The notes beneath the pieces were generated by a model, which was not told the DNA's origin, did no database searches, and saw only the letters and a list, made by a program, of their open reading frames with translations. Of a DNA stretch of 36,019 nucleotides, positions 5,789 through 14,245 are shown piece by piece. Source of the DNA: a virus; the IMG/VR virus record IMGVR_UViG_3300037502_001445, positions 1 to 36,019 of that record; one strand, 5' to 3'. Made by a program: the position numbers and the translations under genes. Every line of letters begins with the position of its first letter. Position 1 is the stretch's first letter.

Positions 5789-7028
5789 GCCACAGTTTGA
5801 TTACATAACCTGTAATGACCCCTATCCGGCCATGGTATCGGGGTTCGGTGCCGGAAAGACTCAGGCGGCTGTTAATCGCTCTATTATTGGCAAGCTACAA
5901 TACCCTACTCTAAACCGCGGCTTCTATGAGCCGACTTATGACTTGGTAAGAATGATCGCATTTCCACGATTTGAGGAAGTGCTAACCGAGCTAGGTATTC
6001 CGTACAAACTGTATAAGTCACCGCTCAACTACATCGAAATTGAAAATCACGGAAAAATCTTCTTTCGCTCGATGGACACGCCGAGCCGAATCATTGGCTA
6101 TGAACACGCGGACGCAGACGTTGACGAGTTAGACACGCTCAAAAAAGATGATGCGGCCGAGGTATGGCGGCGCATCCTATCACGTAACCGCCAGAAGAAG
6201 CCGGACGGGAAGCCTAACACCATAGGCGTTACCACAACACCAGAAGGCTTTCGGTTCGTTTACGAGAACTGGAAGAAAGAGCCTAAAGACGGATACCGGA
6301 TTATTCAGGCTTCAACCAACAGCAACCCGCACTTACCAGAGGGCTACATTCAGTCATTGATGGACATATACCCTAGCAACTTGTTAGAGGCTTACATTGA
6401 TGGACGGTTCGTTAACCTGACCAGCGGCAGTGTATACCCGACATTTAGCCGAGAAGAACTTGACTGCAACGAATCCTATCAACCAAAAGACGCCAGCAAG
6501 GGGTTAATGGCCGACGTGATTCACATAGGCATGGACTTCAACGTAAACAAAATGGCCGCTTGCGTATTCGTACAGCGTGGCGACAATTGGGCGCAGGTTG
6601 ACGAAGTGAAAGACGGGCGCGACACACCGCAGATGATCGAGATTATTCAGCAACGCTATCCCGATTCACGTGTAATCATATACCCTGACGCAAGCGGTAA
6701 GAACGCATCAAGCAAAGGAGCAAGCCTGTCCGATATATCGCTATTACGAAAAGCAGGCTTTGAGATACGCGCCAAAGATAGCAACCCGCCGATTAAAGAC
6801 CGCGTGGCGGCAGTTAACAAGGCACTGGAAGATGGCAAGATTAAAATCAACATTCGCAAATGCCCGACTACAGCAGACCACCTAGAGCAACAGGCATACG
6901 ACGCAAACGGGCAACCCGACAAGAAATCAGGGCTTGACCATATGCCTGATGCTTTTGGGTACTTTGTGTACTACAATATGCCTATAATCAAACCAATGGC
7001 TGCACCACAAGTAAGGCGCTTTAGATGA
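5766..7028 (+). CDS. terL: Terminase large subunit
   Basis: 420 aa, packaging ATPase-nuclease. Walker A GFGAGKT at residues 26-32, Walker B-like ADVDELD at 117-123, ATPase coupling motif VTTTPEG at about 156. The C-terminal RNase H-like nuclease has acidic residues in HIGMDFNVNK (D257), YPDASG (D308) and DHMPDAFGYF (D395). Length is normal for the Terminase_6/XtmB type. With circularly permuted genome ends this would fit headful packaging, though that cannot be proven from sequence alone. Confidence 0.95.
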   Translation: MPQIKPSKPQFDYITCNDPYPAMVSGFGAGKTQAAVNRSIIGKLQYPTLNRGFYEPTYDLVRMIAFPRFEEVLTELGIPYKLYKSPLNYIEIENHGKIFFRSMDTPSRIIGYEHADADVDELDTLKKDDAAEVWRRILSRNRQKKPDGKPNTIGVTTTPEGFRFVYENWKKEPKDGYRIIQASTNSNPHLPEGYIQSLMDIYPSNLLEAYIDGRFVNLTSGSVYPTFSREELDCNESYQPKDASKGLMADVIHIGMDFNVNKMAACVFVQRGDNWAQVDEVKDGRDTPQMIEIIQQRYPDSRVIIYPDASGKNASSKGASLSDISLLRKAGFEIRAKDSNPPIKDRVAAVNKALEDGKIKINIRKCPTTADHLEQQAYDANGQPDKKSGLDHMPDAFGYFVYYNMPIIKPMAAPQVRRFR

Positions 7029-8182
7029 CAGACACACGGCTAGACGCAGAATTACGCAGAGAGGTTTACCGGCAACGGTTTGCCTCTTATCTAGTCAATG
7101 AATACGTTAAGTCAACGGTTCAGGGCTTAAGCCGGTCATTACCGCGCGCTCTATCTGATTATGACTTTCCAAACCTAACCCGACGCGAGCTCAACCAGGT
7201 AACGGCCGCCATGCGTCAAGAATTTGGCGACAAGTGGTCTGCCATGTGGCAATCAATCACTGACGAACTGCGCGAGCTAGGGCTTCACGAAGCAGAAGCG
7301 TTGCAGGAGCTTTACACCGACTGGACAGAGCAACAGCTATCAAGGCCAGCCGAAGAAGTGCTAATTGGTGCCATGAATGCCGCGACAATGACCCTAGTTA
7401 GCGGTGAGCGAGTCGATGCCGGCGTATGGGATAGATTCATCAGGGAAAACCAGAACGCTACATACAAGCTCGTTGATGGACTTGTACGCATAGGACAACA
7501 GGAAGGCGCGACCAATCAGGAAATCGTTAGGCAGTTGCGCGGTAGCTACAATCGCTCAACCGGAACCTACCAAGGCGGCATACTGCAAGGACGCGCCACA
7601 CAGTGGGCTGAAACCCTTGTGAGAACCGGCACTAAGCACTACGCCGCAACCGCAAGAGAGCGCACCATTCAAGCGAACCGTGACATTCTCGATCGGCGCA
7701 TATTGATAGCTACACTAGATTCCAGAACAACAATTTTGTGCAGAGCCAGACATTTGAAGCAGTGGGATTTAGACGACGACAACTACCCGCGCCTACCATT
7801 TCACTTTAACGAGCGTTCAGATTATCTGTTTCTGATGCCCGGCGAAGATGGGCTTGACGGTACGATTGCAAGCGTAGGTGGTAAATCTAAAAACCCGAAG
7901 GACTACCGAGAGCGACCGCGGTACCGAGGCAGACGCGACAACAGCATATATGACCCCGAACAGGTGAGCGCTAACGTCACTCAGTCAGAATGGCTACGCA
8001 GACAGCCACGCGCTTTTGTCGAGTCGGCATTGGGCGATACACGTGCTAAACTATTCTTAGATGGCAAGCTGGACATTGATAATTTTGTTGATATGCAAGG
8101 CAGGCCGCTTACACTAGACGAATTAAGAGCAACCACAGCAGGCGAAAGAGCATTCCGCCGCGCAGGTTTGACAGGTGAATGA
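7025..8182 (+). CDS. Head morphogenesis protein (SPP1 gp7/Mu F-like)
   Basis: 385 aa, overlapping terL by ATGA. The helical N-terminal half and the region WAETLVRTGTKHYAATARERT.....LIATLDSRTTILCRARH (about residues 197-245), followed by FHFNERSDYL, are hallmarks of the Phage_Mu_F/SPP1 gp7 head morphogenesis family. These minor head proteins bind the portal and are injected or incorporated with DNA. Position between terminase and portal is common in siphophages with DUF4055 portals. Confidence 0.85.
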   Translation: MTDTRLDAELRREVYRQRFASYLVNEYVKSTVQGLSRSLPRALSDYDFPNLTRRELNQVTAAMRQEFGDKWSAMWQSITDELRELGLHEAEALQELYTDWTEQQLSRPAEEVLIGAMNAATMTLVSGERVDAGVWDRFIRENQNATYKLVDGLVRIGQQEGATNQEIVRQLRGSYNRSTGTYQGGILQGRATQWAETLVRTGTKHYAATARERTIQANRDILDRRILIATLDSRTTILCRARHLKQWDLDDDNYPRLPFHFNERSDYLFLMPGEDGLDGTIASVGGKSKNPKDYRERPRYRGRRDNSIYDPEQVSANVTQSEWLRRQPRAFVESALGDTRAKLFLDGKLDIDNFVDMQGRPLTLDELRATTAGERAFRRAGLTGE

Positions 8183-9672
8183 ACATGAAAGATGATCGCG
8201 GAGTAAAGACAGAACACCCGATTTACGAAAAGACCATTAGCGCCGTTAAGCTCGTGCGCGATGCGGTTGACGGTAGCGCGGTAATTAAGTCAGACAAGAA
8301 TAAATACACGTACCTGCCTCACCCATGCCCGCACGAGAAGAACAAGCCAGAGGGCACTGAGCAATATAACCGGTACATCGCAAAAGCAGAGTATGACAAT
8401 GTGCCACAGTTCACGCTTGATGCACTTGTCGGCGCTATGTTCCGCAAAGACCCTGAGATTAAATTACCGGCTACACTTGTTTATCTGCTGGATGACTCAG
8501 ACGGAGACGGTACCGACCTTGTTGAATCCATGAGCGTTGCCGCTTCCGAGTGTTTGCAGATGTTCTATTTTGGAATGCTTGCCGAATACACGCGTATTGA
8601 TGGCATTGAGCCGGAAAACCTAACGCGCACAGAAGCAGAGGAAATGGGGCTAAAAGCTACTATTAAGCACTACCCGCGCGAGTCAATCATCAACTGGGGT
8701 TTCCGCATCATTGGCGGCAAAAAGATGCTTTCATTCGTCGTGCTGAAAGAAAAAGATATGCGGCGCATTGAAGGACGCTATGACCAAGAAGAAGTGACAA
8801 GCTACCTTGTGCTTGGCCTTGATGCTGATGGCGATTACTTCCAAGAGGAATACGTCGAGAAGAAAGACGGTGAGGGCGAGTGGTCACCACCTATCTACCC
8901 GAAAGCAAACGGTGAAACGCTGAAATACATCCCGTTTGAATTCATCATGTCAACCAAGATGCAAGCAGGGCAAATCCCACCGAAGCTCGGCTATATTCAT
9001 CCTGTCGCAGAAAAAGCGATCGCCCGCTATCAGGTGTCGGCGGACATGAAAGAATCCATGTGGTTTAGCTCAGCGCCTATTTTCACATCGAGCGGCTGGA
9101 CTGACCAAGCGTTTGATATGTTTAAGAAGATGACCGGGCAGGATTCTATTAGTAGCTCCCCAGGCTCACACATCCCATTACCAGATGGCGGTACATTCGA
9201 AATTAACTCGTGGGATATGGCGAACAGCTCGTTTATTAGCTACATGGAAAAGAACGCGGCTGAAATTCGCGCATTGGGCGGCGTATTCGACACCACGGGC
9301 GAGCGCGAAGAACAAACGGCTACATCGGCGGCGATTAAAGCGGCTGAGAAAACCGGTACATTGTCCGGTATTACCGGAAACATCGAAAAGTCAATGCGTA
9401 AGCTGATTGCTTACTGCGGGCAGTTTATGGGATTAAGCTATGATGAAGCGTTTAACGCGACTGAAATCAGCATCGACCGAGCGTTTACTGTAACCAAGCT
9501 ATCAGCACAAGAAATCCAAGCCATCACTGCGGCATGGATGCAAGGATTGATGACCACGGCTGATGCACAGAAGAACTTGCGTCAGGGCGGCTTAGAGATT
9601 GAAGAAGTCGAGGCGCTACTCGATGACCAAAGCGGAAGAAATCAACCGCCTATTGGCGAAAATAACGAATAG
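8179..9672 (+). CDS. Portal protein (DUF4055 family)
   Basis: 497 aa, overlapping the previous gene by 4 bases. It forms the dodecameric DNA gate at one head vertex. The start HPIYEKTISAVKLVRDAVDGS, the LPHPCPHEKNKPEGTEQYNRYIAKAEYDNVPQFTLDALVGAMFRKDP-like block and the C-terminal AEKTGTLSGITGNIEKSMRKL helix are characteristic of DUF4055 portals. The stop is TAG and is directly followed by a promoter. ATG 8185 is an alternative start. Confidence 0.88.
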   Translation: MNMKDDRGVKTEHPIYEKTISAVKLVRDAVDGSAVIKSDKNKYTYLPHPCPHEKNKPEGTEQYNRYIAKAEYDNVPQFTLDALVGAMFRKDPEIKLPATLVYLLDDSDGDGTDLVESMSVAASECLQMFYFGMLAEYTRIDGIEPENLTRTEAEEMGLKATIKHYPRESIINWGFRIIGGKKMLSFVVLKEKDMRRIEGRYDQEEVTSYLVLGLDADGDYFQEEYVEKKDGEGEWSPPIYPKANGETLKYIPFEFIMSTKMQAGQIPPKLGYIHPVAEKAIARYQVSADMKESMWFSSAPIFTSSGWTDQAFDMFKKMTGQDSISSSPGSHIPLPDGGTFEINSWDMANSSFISYMEKNAAEIRALGGVFDTTGEREEQTATSAAIKAAEKTGTLSGITGNIEKSMRKLIAYCGQFMGLSYDEAFNATEISIDRAFTVTKLSAQEIQAITAAWMQGLMTTADAQKNLRQGGLEIEEVEALLDDQSGRNQPPIGENNE

Positions 9673-9700
9673 TTGCGGTTTTTAACCAACATACTATAAT
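9673..9700 (+). promoter_or_regulatory. Sigma70 promoter for scaffold and coat genes
   Basis: TTGCGG (9673-9678), 16-base spacer, TATAAT (9695-9700) followed by CAC, identical around the -10 to the terminase promoter. A GAGGTTC element, also present ahead of the terminase gene, occurs at 9711 and again at 9740 as ribosome site of the scaffold gene. Confidence 0.7.
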
Positions 9701-9747
9701 CACAATGTGTGAGGTTCACACAATAACAGGCTAAAGCGAGGTTCGTC

Positions 9748-10470
9748 ATGCCACTAGAGTTACAATACGATAGCAAAGATGCGATTCCCGAAGATTTTCA
9801 GGACTCGTTCACAGAATTCAAAGACGGCGATAAAACCGTTTATGTGCATAAAGACTTAGCCGAAGCGCGTAAAGAGCAGTACCGGCTTAAAGGCGACCTG
9901 TCGGAAGCGCAGAAGAAAGCAGAGTCTGCTAATTCGCGTCTAACTGAGTTAGAGCGAGCAGAGCAAGAGCGCAAAGAGCGAGAGCAACAGCGCGAACGTG
10001 ACGAGCTAGAGGGCAAAGGGCAGTACAAAGAAATCCTCGAAGATGAAAAACGTCGTCACGGAGAAACCAAGAAGCAGTACGACGAGCGTATTGCTAAACT
10101 GCAAAAGCAGTTGCGGGATAAAGAGCTTTCGAGTGTTATCTCTAAAGTTGAAGCAAAAGCGCCGGAGAAAAGCCGTAAGGAATTGGCTCGGATTGCTAAA
10201 CTAGATTTTGATTTTAACGAGGATGGCGAGCTAGTCGTTCTCGATGAAAACGGCAAGGCGACAAGTCAATCAGTCGATGATTACTTGGCGTCACTGCCAG
10301 AACGTTACCCGACGCTTGTGTCTGCGGTGCAGAGCAACGGCGGTAAAGGAAAGGGCGGTCGTGGAGGTTCCGACGACTCAGCTAAAACTATGAATCGGTC
10401 AGACTTCGATAATCTATCACAGCCGGAGCGCATGAAGTTTATCAAAGCTGGCGGTAAAGTTTCTAACTAA
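9748..10470 (+). CDS. Scaffolding protein
   Basis: 240 aa, very charged. Residues about 35-135 form a long coiled coil rich in Glu, Arg, Lys and Gln, followed by a short ordered domain and a Gly-rich, basic tail ending MKFIKAGGKVSN. This architecture and position just before the major coat gene identify the scaffold that templates procapsid assembly and leaves before packaging. No protease motif is visible, so it is probably released intact, as in P22. Ribosome site GCGAGG. Confidence 0.85.
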   Translation: MPLELQYDSKDAIPEDFQDSFTEFKDGDKTVYVHKDLAEARKEQYRLKGDLSEAQKKAESANSRLTELERAEQERKEREQQRERDELEGKGQYKEILEDEKRRHGETKKQYDERIAKLQKQLRDKELSSVISKVEAKAPEKSRKELARIAKLDFDFNEDGELVVLDENGKATSQSVDDYLASLPERYPTLVSAVQSNGGKGKGGRGGSDDSAKTMNRSDFDNLSQPERMKFIKAGGKVSN

Positions 10471-10486
10471 GTAAAAGGAGCCTATT

Positions 10487-11656
10487 ATGGCCAACGTATT
10501 AACAGATTTAGCGGCTGACATCTATAAAGCGGCCGATGTGGTAGGCCGAGAGCTTGTCGGCTTTATTCCTTCATCTACCATTAACGGCGATGAGTCACAG
10601 CGCGTTGCAGTGGGCGACACTGTACGTTCAGCGTTCACACAGCCTGCAACTGCGGTTGATGTAGCGCCATCAATGACCATCCCCGAAGGCACTGACCAAA
10701 CCGTTGATAACAAAACGGCCACCATCAGCAAGTCGCGCGCGGTGCAAATCCCGTGGACTGGTGAAGATATGCGTCACGTTAACAACGGCGCAGGCTTTGA
10801 AACCATCTACGGCGACCAATTAGCGCAGGCCATGCGCACACTGACGAACGAGATGGAAACTGACTTGGCTATCGAGGCTTACCGCAACGCATCACGCGTT
10901 AAAGGCTCGGCAGGCACTACGCCGTTTGCGTCGAATTATGATATTATTCCAGAGGTGCGCAAAATACTGGTTGATAACGGATGCCCTACCTCAGATCGAC
11001 AATTAACGCTGGTAATGGATACGGCGGCAGGAGCCAATTTGCGCAAGAAGGCAAATCTGCAAAGTGTTAGTGACTCCGGAAACGACCAACTACTACGTCA
11101 AGGCACCTTGCTCGATCTGCAAGGAATCATGATTAAAGAGTCAGGCAACGTTGCATTACACACCGCAGGCTCAATCACTGCCAACGTAACCGTAACTGGT
11201 GCAGAGTCAGTTGGCGCAACTGAAATCGGTGTTACCACTGACGGCACCGGCGCGGTTAGCTTGGTCAAAGGTGATGTCGTTACCTTCGCCGGTGGCGATG
11301 ACCAATACGTTGTTGCGGCTGATGTTACAATCGGGTCTAGCACTACTGGTGTGATCACCATTCAAGAGCCGGGTTTACGTTCAGCGCTTGCAGGTAGTGA
11401 GGCAGTTGCGGCAGAGGCAAGCTATACCGGCAACGTAGTATTCCACCGCCGCGCATTAGAGCTAATCGTTCGTCCGCCAGCTGTACCAAGCGGCGGCGAC
11501 CAAGCAGACGACGCCATGGTTATTCAAGACCCGTGGTCAGGCATTCCGTTTGAAGTTCGCGTATATCGCGGCTACAAAAAAGCGATGTTTGAAGTTGCGG
11601 TGGCTTATGGCTACAAGTGCTGGTTGCCTAAGTTCGTCGCTGGCTTGCAAGGCTAA
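10487..11656 (+). CDS. Major capsid protein (P22 coat-like)
   Basis: 389 aa with a strong AAGGAG site. The segments VGRELVGFIPSS, DTVRSAFTQPATAVDV, TVDNKTATISKSRAVQIPWTGED and TLVMDTAAGANLRKKANLQ match the P22 gp5-type coat family of HK97-fold proteins. A Thr/Gly/Val-rich stretch at about residues 225-310 looks like an inserted beta domain, analogous to the P22 I-domain or an Ig-like insert, followed by the C-terminal shell strands. An intrinsic terminator follows directly. Confidence 0.9.
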   Translation: MANVLTDLAADIYKAADVVGRELVGFIPSSTINGDESQRVAVGDTVRSAFTQPATAVDVAPSMTIPEGTDQTVDNKTATISKSRAVQIPWTGEDMRHVNNGAGFETIYGDQLAQAMRTLTNEMETDLAIEAYRNASRVKGSAGTTPFASNYDIIPEVRKILVDNGCPTSDRQLTLVMDTAAGANLRKKANLQSVSDSGNDQLLRQGTLLDLQGIMIKESGNVALHTAGSITANVTVTGAESVGATEIGVTTDGTGAVSLVKGDVVTFAGGDDQYVVAADVTIGSSTTGVITIQEPGLRSALAGSEAVAAEASYTGNVVFHRRALELIVRPPAVPSGGDQADDAMVIQDPWSGIPFEVRVYRGYKKAMFEVAVAYGYKCWLPKFVAGLQG

Positions 11657-11683
11657 TGTGCATTAGCTGAAAATACGTACTAT

Positions 11684-11711
11684 AATAGCCCCTATATGGG
11701 GCTATTTTTTT
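11684..11711 (+). terminator. Intrinsic terminator after the coat gene
   Basis: AATAGCCCC (11684-11692), loop TATAT, GGGGCTATT (11698-11706), then a T run. The sequence ACTATAAT at 11679-11686 overlaps the first arm and matches the -10 block of the two upstream promoters, though no good -35 precedes it. Confidence 0.88.
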
Positions 11712-11729
11712 AACCAATGGAGAAACCCA

Positions 11730-11900
11730 ATGGCTAAGTTAAACACAGTTAAAGTAAAAGCTGACCATTTAGAAAGTGGCTATATGCTCGTAAACGAATC
11801 AGACTTTGACAAGTCAAAGCATGAGCTATACGGCAAGCCTGAAAAGAAAGCAGAGCCGAAGAAAGAGCCTGCTAAGAAATCAGCGAAAACGAGTAAATAA
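11730..11900 (+). CDS. Small Lys-rich protein after the coat gene, 56 aa
   Basis: ATG 11730 preceded by AATGGAG. The first half is ordered (VKVKADHLESGYMLVNESDFD), the second is a Lys/Glu/Pro/Ala-rich tail (KPEKKAEPKKEPAKKSAKTSK). Small genes at this position often encode capsid-associated or head-fibre proteins, but no function can be assigned. It is the first gene beyond the terminator. Confidence 0.75.
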   Translation: MAKLNTVKVKADHLESGYMLVNESDFDKSKHELYGKPEKKAEPKKEPAKKSAKTSK

Positions 11901-11902
11901 AA

Positions 11903-12442
11903 ATGGACTTCTTTCTCGGGTTGCCGCGAAAACTCGTAACACTGCCTGACAAGCTAGGCATCAGTCGAATGCAAGTAGACGTCGGCTCTACAGGCTTCTT
12001 CGATAATCGAGAGTCGCGGTACTTCCGAGAGTTTGACATTCCAGCCGGTGTTTCGTGGTGGATTAAAGTTGTTGTTCCTCAAAACGGAATTATACTGCGA
12101 ACGCAGGAAGTTTCGGTTGATACAGGCGTTGTAAGGTTCAGGGCTTGGCGAGACTTAGCTATTGACGCTAACTTTGTAGCGCCTGCCACGCCGACTGATG
12201 TTCACACGAACACAAGCGCTTTGGTTAGCGGGCTCTTTCGGCAGAACAACCTACCTTCCGCCCCTGATTACACAATGCTAACGCAAATCACTGAGTCAGG
12301 CGCAGCTAATCAGGCGGTAAGCGGTGGTATTTGCTCAGAGTCTAAGCGCGTCAGAACGTCAAACGCAACAGCGCAGCGTATCAGCGTCGGCCTAACAACG
12401 TCTGACGAGCGCGGCATCGATGCAGGCACGTATTACCTCTAA
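11903..12442 (+). CDS. Virion-associated protein candidate, 179 aa, probably truncated by TAA
   Basis: MDFFLGLPRKLVTLPDKLG start at ATG 11903. The protein is beta-rich (IPAGVSWWIKVVVPQNGIILRTQEVSVDTG), like head-decoration or fibre proteins found between coat and connector genes. It ends GTYYL at TAA 12440, but the same frame then stays open 24 codons with sensible sequence (LQNIGSGNVTGEYVLKFEE) and stops exactly at the TAATG junction with the next gene. So the natural C-terminus is very probably at 12517 and the TAA is a nonsense change or a read error (TTA to TAA would suffice). Confidence 0.7.
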   Translation: MDFFLGLPRKLVTLPDKLGISRMQVDVGSTGFFDNRESRYFREFDIPAGVSWWIKVVVPQNGIILRTQEVSVDTGVVRFRAWRDLAIDANFVAPATPTDVHTNTSALVSGLFRQNNLPSAPDYTMLTQITESGAANQAVSGGICSESKRVRTSNATAQRISVGLTTSDERGIDAGTYYL

Positions 12443-12517
12443 TTGCAAAATATCGGCTCAGGCAACGTCACAGGCGAATACGTATTGAAGTTTGAAGAAC
12501 GAATAGGAGAGGGCTAA
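12443..12517 (+). other. In-frame continuation of 11903 gene beyond TAA
   Basis: 24 sense codons in frame with the preceding gene, carrying the ribosome site GGAGAGGG of the next gene and ending in TAA overlapping the next ATG. This is the expected shape of an intact gene end. Confidence 0.6.
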
Positions 12518-13053
12518 TGGCGTTTATTGTTGAAGATGGCTCAATCGTTGCGAATGCTAATGCCTATATCACAGTCGAATTTTACCGCGAGTATTGGGCT
12601 GACCGTGGCGTTGATGTTGCCGACCCAACACAGACGGACGCACAGATTCAGGCGGCTATCATTTTGGCGACGCAGTACATCGATAATGCTAATTCGTGGA
12701 AAGGCTTTATTGTCACTGACAAGCAGGCGCTGGATTGGCCGCGCTCTAGCGTTTACGACAAGGACGGGCGCGACATTGATTATCAATCAATCCCACTTGA
12801 AGTTAAAAGCGCAACAGCTGAATATGCTTATCGATCAATTACCAACACTGACGGACTATTGCCCGACCCCGGCGATTTGGGTGCAGTAAAGCGTCAACGC
12901 GACAAAGTAGGCTCACTGGAAACGGAAACCGAATACCAAGATAACACGGGCGGATATTTCGGCATTAAAGAATATCCAGCGGCTGACCGGTATTTAGCCG
13001 AGTTTCGCAAGGGCGGCGTAGGTGGCAATTTTGCCAGGCTGACAAGGTGCTAA
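12517..13053 (+). CDS. Head-tail adaptor protein (DnaT-like domain type)
   Basis: 178 aa. MAFIVEDGSIVANANAYITVEFYREYWADRG followed by DAQIQAAIILATQYIDNANSWKG and QALDWPRSSVYDKDGRDI.YQSIPLEVKSATAEYA is the well-known pattern of phage head-completion adaptors annotated as putative DnaT-like or gp6-like. It would bind the portal ring from outside after packaging. Good GGAGAGGG ribosome site; one base separates it from the next gene. Confidence 0.82.
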   Translation: MAFIVEDGSIVANANAYITVEFYREYWADRGVDVADPTQTDAQIQAAIILATQYIDNANSWKGFIVTDKQALDWPRSSVYDKDGRDIDYQSIPLEVKSATAEYAYRSITNTDGLLPDPGDLGAVKRQRDKVGSLETETEYQDNTGGYFGIKEYPAADRYLAEFRKGGVGGNFARLTRC

Positions 13054-13054
13054 G

Positions 13055-13414
13055 ATGGCAGTATTACCAAGCAAGTTCCAGCAATTAGCGACCAAGCTAC
13101 TAGGTGACACGTTCGGCGCGTTTGCAAAAGACTTGACGTTAAAGCGCACTGTTCCGGCTCAATACCCGAGCCCATCGACCACTGTTGAGCAGACAGGAAA
13201 GGCGACAACGCTTGAAACGGATTTTGCAAAATTCGACGGAGAGCTAATACAGACCGGCGATATTATTGTCGTGACAGAATTTCAGCAGTGGACGACAGTT
13301 AAACCGCGCACTGACTTAACAAGCGTCACTTATGACGGTAAAGCCTATCAGATTGTCAATTATCAGGCCGACCCTGCCGAGGCTACCTATACAATACAGT
13401 TGAGGCCGCTGTAA
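13055..13414 (+). CDS. Head closure / neck protein
   Basis: 119 aa, small beta-rich protein (FDGELIQTGDIIVVTEFQQWTTVKPRTDLTSVTYDGKAYQIVNYQ). Sequence pattern and place between adaptor and HK97 gp10-like gene fit a head-closure (stopper) protein that joins neck and tail. No catalytic motif. TAATG overlap with the next gene. Confidence 0.7.
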   Translation: MAVLPSKFQQLATKLLGDTFGAFAKDLTLKRTVPAQYPSPSTTVEQTGKATTLETDFAKFDGELIQTGDIIVVTEFQQWTTVKPRTDLTSVTYDGKAYQIVNYQADPAEATYTIQLRPL

Positions 13415-13782
13415 TGAGCTTTGCGAACGATTTATCAATAGACGACGAGCTGACTGCCGAGATTAACAAAGAAGCACGCATAGTTGCTCTCAAGGCGCTT
13501 CGTAATGTGGTGTTGGCAACTCCGGTGGACACAGGGCGTGCACGTGGCAATTGGCGCGTTGGAGTTAACTTTGACCCGACAGGCGAAATTGAGCGCAAAA
13601 GCCGGAAAGGCTCTATTGCAATCAAGGTCGGTCAGTCAGAGATTGCAGGCGCTAAAGATAAAGGCTTGGTTGATATCGTGATTGCAAACAACTTATCTTA
13701 CATCGAGCGCTTAAACGATGGCTGGTCAGAGCAGGCACCCGCAAAGTTCGTTGAGAAAGCAATACGGAGAGCTGTTAAATGA
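13414..13782 (+). CDS. Tail completion protein (HK97 gp10-like)
   Basis: 122 aa. The core LRNVVLATPVDTGRARGNWRVGVN near residues 28-50 and IANNLSYIERLNDGWSEQAPAKFVEKAI at the C-terminus are characteristic of the HK97 gp10-like family of neck/tail-completion proteins. Overlaps both neighbours by 1-4 bases. Confidence 0.82.
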   Translation: MSFANDLSIDDELTAEINKEARIVALKALRNVVLATPVDTGRARGNWRVGVNFDPTGEIERKSRKGSIAIKVGQSEIAGAKDKGLVDIVIANNLSYIERLNDGWSEQAPAKFVEKAIRRAVK

Positions 13783-14243
13783 CCGCAAACAAAAGCACAC
13801 GCAACGCGCACGATGAAATCATTAAACGGCTTTTGGGTGGCTTGCCTTCCGGTTACACCTATGAGCAGGTCAAGTTGCCTAATATGCGCTTTACTACGCC
13901 ATCTAACGACCGATGGCTACGCCTATCAATCATTACATTAGACACTGAGAATACTCAGGCAGGCTCTAACCCGTGGGAGCGCACAGAGGCTTTGGCTGTT
14001 GTTGACATATTCTATCCTACCGGCTCGTTTCTCAATCCCGACTATCCGTGGTCTGCTGACGCAAAACCAAACATGACAGACGCCGAGGTTATCAAGTCAT
14101 TATTTAGCAATCAGCGGTTTAATGGCGTAAACTGTGAAGAAGCGACCATTGACGAGTTGGGCGACTTCGAGGGGCGCGTAACGGAGTCTGGAACGTGGTT
14201 TCAAACGCAAGTATCAATCAATTTTTACTATGAGGGCTGTTAA
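13779..14243 (+). CDS. Tail terminator protein (DUF4128-like)
   Basis: 154 aa. The N-terminal helix and the beta segments WLRLSIITLDTEN..GSNPWERTEALAVVDIFYPTG and TWFQTQVSINFYYEG match small tail-terminator proteins that cap the tail tube and fix its length. Overlaps the upstream gene by ATGA and is followed directly by the tail tube gene. Confidence 0.75.
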   Translation: MTANKSTRNAHDEIIKRLLGGLPSGYTYEQVKLPNMRFTTPSNDRWLRLSIITLDTENTQAGSNPWERTEALAVVDIFYPTGSFLNPDYPWSADAKPNMTDAEVIKSLFSNQRFNGVNCEEATIDELGDFEGRVTESGTWFQTQVSINFYYEGC

Positions 14244-14245
14244 CT

